Below are positions 31,341 through 39,692 of a stretch of DNA of 40,014 nucleotides, in pieces (position 1 is the stretch's first letter; every line of letters starts with the position of its first letter). The translations under genes were made by a program, and so were the position numbers. The stretch is from Phocaeicola plebeius. Lineage in GTDB: Bacteria > Bacteroidota > Bacteroidia > Bacteroidales > Bacteroidaceae. Where the stretch lies: positions 1 through 40,014 of the forward strand of contig SFDG01000015.1 in the NCBI GenBank assembly GCA_004558305.1. Direction: 5' to 3'. Below the pieces are notes generated by a model. It worked only from the letters and a program-made list of their open reading frames with translations, was not told the origin of the DNA and did not search any database.

Positions 31341-33956
31341 ATGACAGCAAATGAAATCCGGGACTCATTCGTGAAATTCTTTGAGTCCAAAGGACATCAG
31401 ATTGTGCCTTCGGCACCGATGGTCATCAAGGACGACCCTACGCTGATGTTCACCAATGCCGGCATGAACCAGTTCAAGGACATCATCCTGGGCAACCATC
31501 CGGCCAAATACAAGCGCGTGACCGACTCACAGAAATGCCTCCGCGTCAGCGGCAAGCACAACGACCTGGAGGAAGTGGGACAGGATACTTACCACCACAC
31601 CATGTTCGAGATGCTGGGCAACTGGTCGTTCGGCGACTACTTCAAGAAGGAAGTCATCGGCTGGGCGTACGAATACCTGGTAGGCGTACTGAAGCTCGAC
31701 CCGAAGGACCTGTATGTCACTGTGTTCGAAGGCAGTCCGGAAGAGGGGCTTTCCCGCGATGACGAGGCAGCCGGCTACTGGGCGCAGTATTTCCCCGAAG
31801 ACCATATCATCAACGGCAACAAGCACGACAATTTCTGGGAAATGGGTGACACGGGTCCCTGCGGCCCTTGTTCGGAAATCCATATCGACTCCCGTTCGGA
31901 AGCCGAGAAGGCAGCCGTTCCCGGTCGTGAACTGGTGAACAAAGACCATCCGCAGGTCATCGAAATCTGGAACCTGGTGTTCATGCAGTATAACCGCAAA
32001 GCTGACGGTTCGCTGGAATCCCTGCCCGCCAAAGTGATTGACACCGGTATGGGATTTGAACGTCTGGTACGCACCCTGCAAGGGAAGACCTCGAACTATG
32101 ATACGGACGTGTTCCAGCCCATCATTAAGGTCATCGGTGACCTGTCTGGCAAACAGTATGGCAACGATCCGAAGGTGGATGTAGCCATGCGCGTTGTGGC
32201 CGACCACATCCGTACCATCTCCTTCTCCATCACCGACGGACAGCTGCCCTCGAACGCCAAGGCCGGCTATGTCATCCGCCGCATCCTGCGCCGTGCTGTC
32301 CGCTATGCCTATACTTTCCTGGGGCAGAAGCAGGCGTTCATGTACAAGCTGGTACCGGTACTGGTCGAGAACATGGGCGGTGCCTATCCCGAACTGAAAG
32401 CCCAGCAGACCCTGATCAAGAAAGTCATCAAGGAAGAGGAAGAAGCCTTCCTGCGTACCCTTGAGACCGGTATCCGCTTGCTGGAAAAGAACATGAACGA
32501 GACCAAGGCAGCCGGCAAGACGGAAATCAGCGGCGTGGATGCCTTTACCTTATATGATACGTTCGGCTTCCCGCTTGACCTGACCGAACTGATTCTCCGC
32601 GAGAACGGCATGACCGTGAACGAAGCGGAATTCAATGCCGAAATGCAGAAGCAGAAGCAGCGTGCCCGCAATGCCGCCGCTGTGGAAACAGGCGACTGGA
32701 TTACCCTGCAAGAGGGCGAGACGAAGTTCGTGGGCTACGACTATACCGAATATGAAACCAGCATCCTGCGCTACCGCCAGATCAAGCAGAAGAACCAGAC
32801 CCTCTTCCAGATCGTGCTGAGCGAAACTCCGTTCTATGCCGAAAGCGGCGGACAGGTGGGGGATACCGGTGTATTGGTAAGCGAGTTCGAGACCATTGAT
32901 ATCATTGATACGAAGAAGGAGAACAACCTGCCCATCCATATTGCCAAGAAGTTGCCCGAACACCTCGACGCTCCGATGATGGCCTGCGTAGACACCGAGA
33001 AGCGTGCTGCCTGCGCCGCCAACCACTCGTGCACGCACCTGCTGGACGAGGCATTGCGTCAGGTACTGGGAACTCATGTCGAGCAGAAAGGTTCGCTGGT
33101 GACTCCCGACTCCCTGCGTTTCGACTTCTCGCATTTCCAGAAAGTGACCCCGGAACAGCTCCGCGAGGTAGAGCACCTGGTCAATGCCAAGATCCGCGAA
33201 AACGTACCTCTGACCGAATACCGCAACCTGCCCATCGAGAAGGCGAAGGAACTCGGTGCCATCGCCCTGTTCGGAGAGAAATATGGTGACGAAGTACGTG
33301 TCGTACAGTTCGGATCGTCCATCGAGTTCTGTGGCGGTACCCACGTGGCCGCTACCGGCCAGATCGGTATGGTAAAGATTCTGGCCGAAAGTTCAGTAGC
33401 TGCAGGCGTACGCCGTATCGAAGCCATCACAGGCGCAAAAGTAGAAGAGTTGTTCGACAGCGTACAGGATACTATCAGCGACCTGAAGGCATTGTTCAAC
33501 AACGCTCCCGACCTGCGAGTCGCCATCGGCAAGTACATCGAAGAAAATGCCGGACTGAAGAAGCAGGTAGAGGACTTCATGAAAGAAAAGGAAGCCACGG
33601 TGAAGGCCAAGATCATCAACGAAGCCCGCGAGATGAACGGCGTGAAAGTCATCAAGGCAGTACTGCCCATGCCTGCCGATGCCGTGAAGAACATTGCCTT
33701 CCAACTGAAGGGACAGTTCACGGAAAACCTGTTTGTGGTCATCGGCAGTGTCTTCGAAGGCAAGCCGCTGCTGACTGTCACCATGAGTGAAGACCAGGTA
33801 AAGGCCGGACTGAATGCCGGAAAGCTGGTACGCGAAGCAGCCAAGCTGATTCAAGGCGGCGGCGGCGGACAGCCCCACTTTGCCACTGCAGGCGGCAAGA
33901 ATCCGGAAGGCATCATTTCTGCCGTGGACAAAATCGTAGAACTGGCAGGACTGTAA
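31341..33956 (+). CDS. alaS: Alanyl-tRNA synthetase
   Basis: The product has 871 residues, the normal length. It charges tRNA-Ala. The class II catalytic core begins MTANEIRDSFVKFFESKGH and has PTLMFTNAGMNQFKD and DTGPCGPCSEIH. The editing domain carries the zinc ligands NHSCTHLLDEAL (H-x3-H) and FCGGTHV (C-x3-H). The C-terminal DHHA1/C-Ala part ends with the glycine-rich QGGGGGQPHFATAGG. It reads in one frame without interruption. A strong terminator follows at 33987. Confidence 0.98.
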   Translation: MTANEIRDSFVKFFESKGHQIVPSAPMVIKDDPTLMFTNAGMNQFKDIILGNHPAKYKRVTDSQKCLRVSGKHNDLEEVGQDTYHHTMFEMLGNWSFGDYFKKEVIGWAYEYLVGVLKLDPKDLYVTVFEGSPEEGLSRDDEAAGYWAQYFPEDHIINGNKHDNFWEMGDTGPCGPCSEIHIDSRSEAEKAAVPGRELVNKDHPQVIEIWNLVFMQYNRKADGSLESLPAKVIDTGMGFERLVRTLQGKTSNYDTDVFQPIIKVIGDLSGKQYGNDPKVDVAMRVVADHIRTISFSITDGQLPSNAKAGYVIRRILRRAVRYAYTFLGQKQAFMYKLVPVLVENMGGAYPELKAQQTLIKKVIKEEEEAFLRTLETGIRLLEKNMNETKAAGKTEISGVDAFTLYDTFGFPLDLTELILRENGMTVNEAEFNAEMQKQKQRARNAAAVETGDWITLQEGETKFVGYDYTEYETSILRYRQIKQKNQTLFQIVLSETPFYAESGGQVGDTGVLVSEFETIDIIDTKKENNLPIHIAKKLPEHLDAPMMACVDTEKRAACAANHSCTHLLDEALRQVLGTHVEQKGSLVTPDSLRFDFSHFQKVTPEQLREVEHLVNAKIRENVPLTEYRNLPIEKAKELGAIALFGEKYGDEVRVVQFGSSIEFCGGTHVAATGQIGMVKILAESSVAAGVRRIEAITGAKVEELFDSVQDTISDLKALFNNAPDLRVAIGKYIEENAGLKKQVEDFMKEKEATVKAKIINEAREMNGVKVIKAVLPMPADAVKNIAFQLKGQFTENLFVVIGSVFEGKPLLTVTMSEDQVKAGLNAGKLVREAAKLIQGGGGGQPHFATAGGKNPEGIISAVDKIVELAGL

Positions 33957-33986
33957 TCCTCTGATTACCGGCTGCCTACCATTCTG

Positions 33987-34035
33987 ACAGGTCATTGGAA
34001 AGCGATACAAAAACCGCTTCCAATGACCTGTTTTC
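33987..34035 (+). terminator. alaS terminator
   Basis: ACAGGTCATTGGAA at 33987-34000 pairs with TTCCAATGACCTGT, and AGCG/CGCT extends the stem to about 17 bp with one bulge. TTTTC follows. It lies 31 nt after the alaS stop. Confidence 0.85.
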
Positions 34036-34066
34036 ATTATTTCTATTAAAAAAAATTCGCCAATCG

Positions 34067-34097
34067 CTTGCAGATTCGAAAATAATGCGTACCTTTG
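34067..34097 (+). promoter_or_regulatory. Promoter of the tRNA-Val array
   Basis: CTTG (34067-34070), 19 nt, then TACCTTTG (34090-34097) is a very good Bacteroidetes promoter. Transcription would start near 34104, about 20 nt before the truncated tRNA copy. Confidence 0.7.
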
Positions 34098-34123
34098 CAA
34101 CCGCAATCGAGAACGAGAGTATC

Positions 34124-34177
34124 GGGCGTTTAGCTCAGCTGGTTCAGAGCATCTGCCTTACAAGCAGAGGGTCGGGG
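34124..34177 (+). pseudogene. Truncated tRNA-Val(UAC) copy
   Basis: These 54 nt are identical to the first 54 nt of the three intact tRNA-Val genes that follow (acceptor 5' strand, D-arm, full anticodon arm with TAC, variable loop and start of the T-stem). At 34178 the match stops and the T-arm and acceptor 3' strand are replaced by unrelated sequence (CTCATCCACC...). It is the promoter-proximal member of the array, so it should be transcribed. It cannot fold into a normal tRNA. Confidence 0.88.
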
Positions 34178-34217
34178 CTCATCCACCTTTACTCTCCGTT
34201 TCCCAGATAGCACTTTT

Positions 34218-34292
34218 GGGCGTTTAGCTCAGCTGGTTCAGAGCATCTGCCTTACAAGCAGAGGGTCGGGGGTTCGAATCCCTCAACGCCCA
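34218..34292 (+). tRNA. tRNA-Val(UAC), copy 1
   Basis: These 75 nt fold as a full cloverleaf: acceptor GGGCGTT/AACGCCC, D-stem GCTC/GAGC, anticodon stem TCTGC/GCAGA with loop CTTACAA (anticodon UAC, reading Val GUA/GUG), T-loop TTCGAAT, discriminator A. CCA is not encoded. Confidence 0.97.
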
Positions 34293-34327
34293 CACCAAAA
34301 GTAGACATGATCAAATTTCCCTTTTCA

Positions 34328-34402
34328 GGGCGTTTAGCTCAGCTGGTTCAGAGCATCTGCCTTACAAGCAGAGGGTCGGGGGTTCGAATCCCTCAACGCC
34401 CA
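34328..34402 (+). tRNA. tRNA-Val(UAC), copy 2
   Basis: Identical in all 75 positions to copy 1, 35 nt downstream of it. Anticodon UAC in the loop CTTACAA. CCA is not encoded. Confidence 0.97.
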
Positions 34403-34436
34403 CATTTCTTCATAATACTTTTCCCCTTCTTGAAGG

Positions 34437-34511
34437 GGGCGTTTAGCTCAGCTGGTTCAGAGCATCTGCCTTACAAGCAGAGGGTCGGGGGTTCGAATCC
34501 CTCAACGCCCA
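34437..34511 (+). tRNA. tRNA-Val(UAC), copy 3
   Basis: Identical to the other two intact copies, 34 nt downstream of copy 2, and followed by a terminator 10 nt on. Anticodon UAC. Confidence 0.97.
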
Positions 34512-34521
34512 CCGGAACCGA

Positions 34522-34559
34522 GAATCCTCATCGCTCCTGCGGTGAGGATTTCTTTTTTT
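34522..34559 (+). terminator. Terminator of the tRNA-Val array
   Basis: ATCCTCATCGC pairs with GCGGTGAGGAT (11 bp including one T-G pair) around the loop TCCT, followed by TTCTTTTTTT. Confidence 0.9.
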
Positions 34560-34588
34560 AGTCGGAAGCAGAGGCCTCCCGCCCTTGA

Positions 34589-34664
34589 TTGATTGTCATA
34601 CTATCTTGATGGTCACATCTTGACTTGATGGTCACATCCCGATTTGATTGTCATCCTGAACGTA
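34589..34664. repeat. Short imperfect tandem repeats
   Basis: Four units beginning TTGAT(T/G)GTCA(T/C) start at 34589, 34606, 34625 and 34645. The last runs into the palindrome at 34650. The gap 34560-35016 (456 nt) contains only repeats; no gene or RNA was seen. Confidence 0.6.
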
Positions 34665-34731
34665 GTGAAGGATCCGTCCAATAGCGCAGCCTTGCGGGAG
34701 GCAACAGATTCTTCACTGCGTTCAGAATTAC
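34650..34731. repeat. Dispersed intergenic palindrome
   Basis: It starts GTCATCCTGAACGTAGTGAAG and ends AGATTCTTCACTGCGTTCAG then AATTAC. Outer arms pair; the middle (AATAGCGCAGCC...) differs from other copies. Confidence 0.75.
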
Positions 34732-34766
34732 AATACACTATAAATCAGGAACAAAGAAGCAAAAAA

Positions 34767-34831
34767 GGACTATAAAAGGGCCATTGAGGGCTATTAAAGG
34801 AGCATTGAAGGACTATTGAAGAACCATCAGA
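34767..34831. repeat. Three tandem 21-22-bp imperfect units
   Basis: Units start GGACTATAAAAGGGCC (34767), GGGCTATTAAAGGAGC (34788) and GGACTATTGAAGAACC (34810), following the pattern GG(A/G)CTAT..AAG...CAT. No coding role is seen. Confidence 0.6.
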
Positions 34832-34861
34832 ACAACAAGCTAAATGATCGACAGCTTCTGT

Positions 34862-34976
34862 CACAATCATCCTCCTTTGTGTCTTTGTATCTTTGTGTTC
34901 TACCAAACGATTGGCTACTTTAGTCACACAATCATCCTTCTTTGTATCTTTGTTTCTTTGTGTTCTACCAAACGAT
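34862..34976. repeat. Two direct 50-bp repeats
   Basis: CACAATCATCCTCCTTTGTG... (34862-34911) and CACAATCATCCTTCTTTGTA... (34927-34976) both continue through CTTTGTGTTCTACCAAACGA. They share TCTTTGT motifs complementary to the ACACAAAGACACAAAG tracts near 12000 and 13080. Confidence 0.75.
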
Positions 34977-35016
34977 ACGCCGCTTTTACCATCTTCGTTC
35001 CTTTGTGTTCCATGTC

Positions 35017-36108
35017 TTACTGATGAAACCGCTGCGCCTGTTCGGCAATTAGGGCCGCATCGTCGAAATAGTTGATCTTCATGGCCCGACGCACCTCATC
35101 CAGCGTTTGTGCTGCCGTCTCGCGAGCCACTTCACAACCCTTCTTCAACATGTCATAGACAGCCGGGATATCCTTCTCGAACTCCTTGCGGCGTTCGCGG
35201 ATAGGCGTCAGTTCTTCCTGCAGAATGGCAGCCAAGAACTTCTTCACCTTCATGTCGCCCAGACCGCCCCGAGTATAGTGTGCCTTCACCTCGTCCAGGT
35301 TGGCATAGTCGGTCCAGTAACGGCCGAAATGCTCCGGCTTGCAGAACGCATCGAGGTATGTGAAGACCGTGTTGCCTTCCAGCTTGCCCGGGTCGCTGAC
35401 CCGCAGATGGGTCGGGTCGGTGAACATGCTCCGTACTTTCTTCTCCACCTCATCTGCCGAATCCGACAGGTAGATGCAGTTGCCCAGCGACTTGCTCATC
35501 TTTGCCTTGCCGTCCGTTCCCGGCAGACGCAGGCAGGCCGCATTGTCCGGCAACAGGATTTCGGGTTCCACCAAGGTCTCGCCATAGATGTAGTTGAAAC
35601 GGCGGACAATCTCACGGGCCTGTTCCAGCATCGGCTCCTGGTCCTCACCCACCGGCACCGTAGTGGCCTTGAAGGCTGTAATGTCAGCCGCCTGACTGAT
35701 CGGATAAGTAAAGAAACCCACCGGAATACTGGTCTCGAAATTGCGCATCTGGATTTCCGTCTTCACCGTCGGGTTACGCTGCAGACGGGACACCGTCACC
35801 AGGTCCATGTAATAGAAACTCAGTTCGCAGAGTTCCGGGATCTGCGACTGGATGAAGATGGTGGATTTCTGCGGGTCCAGCCCCACGGCCAGATAGTCCA
35901 GTGCCACTTCAATCACGTTCTGACGCACCTTCTCCGGATTGTCGATATTATCGGTCAATGCCTGTGCATCGGCCTCGAACACAAAAATCTTCCGATACTC
36001 GCCGGAGTTCTGCAGCTCCACACGACGGCGCAGCGAACCCACGTAATGCCCGATGTGCAACTTACCGGTCGGGCGGTCACCGGTCAATATAACTTTTTCC
36101 TTTTCCAT
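35017..36108 (-). CDS. trpS: Tryptophanyl-tRNA synthetase
   Basis: The product has 363 residues and is a class I synthetase that charges tRNA-Trp. The HIGH motif appears in LTGDRPTGKLHIGHYVGSL, the AMP-binding signature as KMSKSLGNCIYL, and VGEDQEPMLEQAREIVRRFN is typical of TrpS. It reads in one frame without interruption; the length is slightly above the usual 330-350 residues. It is divergent from carB with overlapping promoters. Downstream lies only repeat-rich intergenic DNA. Confidence 0.96.
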   Translation of the reverse strand: MEKEKVILTGDRPTGKLHIGHYVGSLRRRVELQNSGEYRKIFVFEADAQALTDNIDNPEKVRQNVIEVALDYLAVGLDPQKSTIFIQSQIPELCELSFYYMDLVTVSRLQRNPTVKTEIQMRNFETSIPVGFFTYPISQAADITAFKATTVPVGEDQEPMLEQAREIVRRFNYIYGETLVEPEILLPDNAACLRLPGTDGKAKMSKSLGNCIYLSDSADEVEKKVRSMFTDPTHLRVSDPGKLEGNTVFTYLDAFCKPEHFGRYWTDYANLDEVKAHYTRGGLGDMKVKKFLAAILQEELTPIRERRKEFEKDIPAVYDMLKKGCEVARETAAQTLDEVRRAMKINYFDDAALIAEQAQRFHQ

Positions 36109-36140
36109 TTAGAGCGTTATGTTTTTACATTTTAATGATG

Positions 36141-36173
36141 CAAAGATAAGCATTTGCTTTGGATTTCTTCAAA
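36141..36173 (-). promoter_or_regulatory. trpS promoter
   Basis: On the minus strand TTTG (complement of 36170-36173) stands 21 nt before TATCTTTG (36141-36148). Both elements match the consensus exactly. The leader is about 27 nt. Confidence 0.75.
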
Positions 36174-36189
36174 ATTAATCGTTTCTTTG
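36158..36189 (+). promoter_or_regulatory. carB promoter
   Basis: TTTG at 36158-36161, 20 nt, then TTTCTTTG at 36182-36189 (one mismatch from TAnnTTTG). It overlaps the trpS promoter over 36158-36173. Confidence 0.6.
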
Positions 36190-36251
36190 CAGGAAGAAAC
36201 AGGACAAACCCGTTTCTACCCCCTTTGGAACAACTCAAAGAATAAAGAAAT

Positions 36252-39200
36252 ATGAAAAAGCAACTCAAGAAAGTCCTGGTATTGGGCTCCGGAGCCTTGA
36301 AGATAGGCCAAGCCGGAGAATTCGACTATTCCGGTTCACAAGCCCTGAAAGCCCTGCGCGAAGAAGGGATTCGTTCGGTATTGGTCAACCCGAACATTGC
36401 CACTATCCAGACCTCGGAAGGCATTGCCGACCAAGTGTATTTCCTCCCGGTGAATACGCATTTCGTCACCGAAATCATCAAGAAAGAACGCCCCGACGGC
36501 ATCCTGCTTGCTTTTGGCGGACAGACGGCACTGAACTGCGGTACCGAACTGCACCAGCAAGGCATCCTGCAGGAATACGGTGTAGAGGTCTTGGGCACAT
36601 CGGTCGAAGCCATCATGTACACGGAAGACCGTGACCTCTTCGTGAAGAAGCTCGATGAAGCAGAGCTGAAGACCCCCATCAGCCAGGCTGTGGAAAACAT
36701 GGACGATGCCCTGGCAGCTGCCCGCCGCATCGGTTATCCGGTGATGATCCGTTCGGCCTACGCCCTTGGGGGACTGGGAAGCGGTATCTGCCCCAATGAA
36801 GCCGCCTTCGTGGAACTGGCAGAAAGTGCCTTCACCTTCTCACCGCAGATTCTGGTGGAAGAATCTCTGAAGGGGTGGAAGGAAATCGAGTTCGAAGTCA
36901 TCCGCGACGCCAACGACCACTGCTTCACCGTGGCCAGCATGGAAAACTTCGACCCGCTGGGCATCCACACCGGTGAATCCATCGTGGTGGCCCCCACCTG
37001 CTCGCTGACCGAAGCACAGGTCACTTACCTGCAGGAACTTTCGAAACAATGTATCCGCCACCTGAATATCGTAGGTGAATGCAACATCCAGTATGCCTTC
37101 AACGCCGATACCAACGACTACCGCATCATCGAGGTGAACGCCCGCCTCAGCCGTTCGTCCGCTCTCGCCTCCAAAGCCACCGGTTATCCGCTGGCATTCG
37201 TGGCCGCCAAGATCGGCCTGGGCTATACGCTCGACGAAATCGGCGAAATGGGTACCCCCAATTCCGCTTATGTAGCTCCGCAGCTGGACTACCTGATCTG
37301 TAAGATACCCCGTTGGGACCTCACCAAGTTCGCCGGCGTTTCCCGCCGCATCGGTTCCAGCATGAAATCGGTGGGTGAAATCATGTCCATCGGCCGCAGC
37401 TTCGAGGAAATCATCCAGAAGGGGTTGCGCATGATCGGACAAGGCATGCACGGTTTTGTAGGAAACGACCATACCCGCTTCGACAACCTCGACGAGGAAC
37501 TGGCCAACCCGACCGACCTGCGCATCTTTGCCATCGCACAGGCCCTGGAAGAAGGCTACGACATCCAGCGCATCTACGACCTGACCAAGATTGACCCGTG
37601 GTTCATCGGCAAGCTGAAGAACATTGTGGACATGAAGGCCCGCCTGCTGGGATTCAACACCCTGGAAGAACTGCCCGACGAACTGCTCCGCGAAGCCAAG
37701 GCTATGGGATTCTCCGACTTCCAGATTGCCCGCTTCGTGCTGAAACCCGGCAGCAGCAACATGGAAAAGGAAAACCTGAAGGTACGCGAATACCGCAAGA
37801 AGAAGGGCATCCTGCCTGCCGTCAAGCGCATCAATACCGTAGCTTCCGAACATCCTGAACTGACCAACTACCTCTATATGACTTACGGCACCGAAGGGTA
37901 TGATGTCAACTACTACAAGAACGAGAAGTCCGTCATTGTCATGGGCTCGGGTGCCTACCGCATCGGATCGTCGGTAGAGTTCGACTGGTGTTCGGTGAAT
38001 GCCATCCAGACCGCCCGCAAGCTCGGCTACAAGTCCATCATGATCAACTACAACCCGGAAACCGTTTCGACGGACTATGACATGTGCGACCGCCTCTACT
38101 TCGACGAGCTGTCCTTCGAACGGGTGCTCGACATCATCGACCTCGAACAGCCGCGCGGTGTCATCGTATCGGTAGGCGGACAGATTCCGAACAACCTCGC
38201 CATGAAGCTCTACCGCCAGTCGGTGCCCATCCTCGGTACCTCCCCGATTTCCATCGACCGCGCCGAAAACCGCAACAAGTTCTCGGCCATGCTCGACCAG
38301 CTGGGCATTGACCAGCCGGCTTGGCAGGAACTGACCAGCCTGGACGACGTGAAGGCCTTCGTGGAGAAAGTCGGCTATCCGGTACTGGTACGCCCGTCGT
38401 ACGTATTGAGCGGTGCCGCCATGAACGTCTGCTACAACGAAGAAGAACTGCAGCGCTTCCTCCAGATGGCCAGCGAAGTGTCGAAGGAATATCCGGTAGT
38501 GGTGTCCCAGTTCATGCAGGAAACCAAGGAAATCGAGTTCGACGCCGTAGCCCGCGAAGGCGAAGTGGTGGAATACGCCATCTCCGAGCACATCGAATAT
38601 GCTGGTGTCCACTCCGGTGATGCCACCATGGTCTTCCCTGCCCAGCACATCTACTTCTCGACCATCCGTCAGATCAAGAAGATCAGCCGCCGAATTGCCA
38701 AAGAGCTGAACATCTCCGGTCCGTTCAACATCCAGTACCTGGCCAAAGGCAGCGACATCAAGGTCATCGAGTGTAACCTCCGTGCTTCGCGCAGCTTCCC
38801 CTTCGTATCGAAGGTACTGAAGTGCAACTTCATCGAGACGGCTACCCGCATCATGCTGGACGCTCCGTTCACCTTGCCCGACAAGTCGGAGTTCGATATC
38901 GACCGCATCGGCGTGAAGGCGTCGCAGTTCTCCTTTGCCCGTCTGCAGAACGCCGACCCCGTACTGGGTGTCGACATGTCCTCTACCGGTGAAGTAGGCT
39001 GTATGGGCGACGACTTCAACGAAGCCCTGCTGAATGCCCTCATCGCCACCGGCTACAAGATTCCGCAGAAGGCCGTACTGCTTTCGTCCGGAGCCATGAA
39101 GTCGAAAGTCGATCTGCTGGATGCCAGCCAGATGCTCGACAAGAAGGGCTATAAGATCTATGCAACGGCAGGTACCGCCACCTTCCTGAATGCCCACGGC

Positions 39201-39476
39201 ATCAGCACCACTCCGGTATTCTGGCCCGATGAACGCCCGAACGCCGAGAACAACGTGATGAAGATGATTTCGGAACACCGTTTCGACCTGATTGTGAACA
39301 TACCGAAGAACCACACGAAGCGGGAACTGACCAACGGTTACCGCATCCGTCGTGGTGCCATCGACCATAACATCCCGTTGATGACCAATGCCCGCCTGGC
39401 CAAAGCCTTCATCGAAGCTTTCTGCAGCATGAAGGAAGAAGACATCCAGATCAAGAGCTGGCAGGAGTATAAATAA
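36252..39476 (+). CDS. carB: Carbamoyl-phosphate synthase large subunit
   Basis: The product has 1074 residues and makes carbamoyl phosphate from ammonia, bicarbonate and two ATP for pyrimidine and arginine synthesis. Two homologous halves are visible, each a pre-ATP-grasp (VLVLGSGALKIGQAGEFDYSG; VIVMGSGAYRIGSSVEFDW) plus ATP-grasp domain (GYPVMIRSAYALGGLGSG; GYPVLVRPSYVLSGAAMN), then an allosteric MGS-like domain from about 940. The sequence (GGQTALNCG, LGTSVEAIM, SALASKATGYPLAF, TNGYRIRRGAIDHNIPLMTN) recalls the CPS1/CAD type as I remember it, more than E. coli CarB. No carA (glutaminase subunit) is present in the window. Confidence 0.96.
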   Translation: MKKQLKKVLVLGSGALKIGQAGEFDYSGSQALKALREEGIRSVLVNPNIATIQTSEGIADQVYFLPVNTHFVTEIIKKERPDGILLAFGGQTALNCGTELHQQGILQEYGVEVLGTSVEAIMYTEDRDLFVKKLDEAELKTPISQAVENMDDALAAARRIGYPVMIRSAYALGGLGSGICPNEAAFVELAESAFTFSPQILVEESLKGWKEIEFEVIRDANDHCFTVASMENFDPLGIHTGESIVVAPTCSLTEAQVTYLQELSKQCIRHLNIVGECNIQYAFNADTNDYRIIEVNARLSRSSALASKATGYPLAFVAAKIGLGYTLDEIGEMGTPNSAYVAPQLDYLICKIPRWDLTKFAGVSRRIGSSMKSVGEIMSIGRSFEEIIQKGLRMIGQGMHGFVGNDHTRFDNLDEELANPTDLRIFAIAQALEEGYDIQRIYDLTKIDPWFIGKLKNIVDMKARLLGFNTLEELPDELLREAKAMGFSDFQIARFVLKPGSSNMEKENLKVREYRKKKGILPAVKRINTVASEHPELTNYLYMTYGTEGYDVNYYKNEKSVIVMGSGAYRIGSSVEFDWCSVNAIQTARKLGYKSIMINYNPETVSTDYDMCDRLYFDELSFERVLDIIDLEQPRGVIVSVGGQIPNNLAMKLYRQSVPILGTSPISIDRAENRNKFSAMLDQLGIDQPAWQELTSLDDVKAFVEKVGYPVLVRPSYVLSGAAMNVCYNEEELQRFLQMASEVSKEYPVVVSQFMQETKEIEFDAVAREGEVVEYAISEHIEYAGVHSGDATMVFPAQHIYFSTIRQIKKISRRIAKELNISGPFNIQYLAKGSDIKVIECNLRASRSFPFVSKVLKCNFIETATRIMLDAPFTLPDKSEFDIDRIGVKASQFSFARLQNADPVLGVDMSSTGEVGCMGDDFNEALLNALIATGYKIPQKAVLLSSGAMKSKVDLLDASQMLDKKGYKIYATAGTATFLNAHGISTTPVFWPDERPNAENNVMKMISEHRFDLIVNIPKNHTKRELTNGYRIRRGAIDHNIPLMTNARLAKAFIEAFCSMKEEDIQIKSWQEYK

Positions 39477-39548
39477 TCAGATCAACAGACACTATCGACA
39501 GGAAGACACAAAGAGGGTGTTTCATATCCCAATGATGTATATCAAACT

Positions 39549-39624
39549 GTCATTCTGAACGAAGCGAAGAATCTGAACACATTCACTTTGTGCTAACAGA
39601 TTCTTCGCTTACGCTCAGAATGAC
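39549..39624. repeat. Dispersed intergenic palindrome, near-perfect copy
   Basis: GTCATTCTGAACGAAGCGAA continues to GAATCT; the right arm starts AGATTCTTCGCTTACGCTCA and ends GAATGAC. Arms of about 26 nt are complementary with few mismatches around a 24-nt centre. It lies between carB and the glutaredoxin-like gene. Confidence 0.85.
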
Positions 39625-39692
39625 AAACAAAATAATAGGGAGATTGTATTTTGGCACACCCTCTTGTGTCTTTTTTACTAACAGACTACACC

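Noticed and set aside
34124..34511. Regular 75-bp repeats with about 35-bp spacers, CRISPR-like at a glance
   Set aside because: The repeats fold as tRNA-Val with anticodon UAC, and a promoter and terminator bracket them.
36840..39368. 842-codon open frame antisense to carB
   Set aside because: It mirrors carB, whose motifs are unmistakable, and arises from the GC-rich codon pattern. The translation shows no recognisable domain.
39646..39654. TATTTTGG as a promoter box for the glutaredoxin-like gene
   Set aside because: It lacks one base of TAnnTTTG spacing and has no -33 partner.
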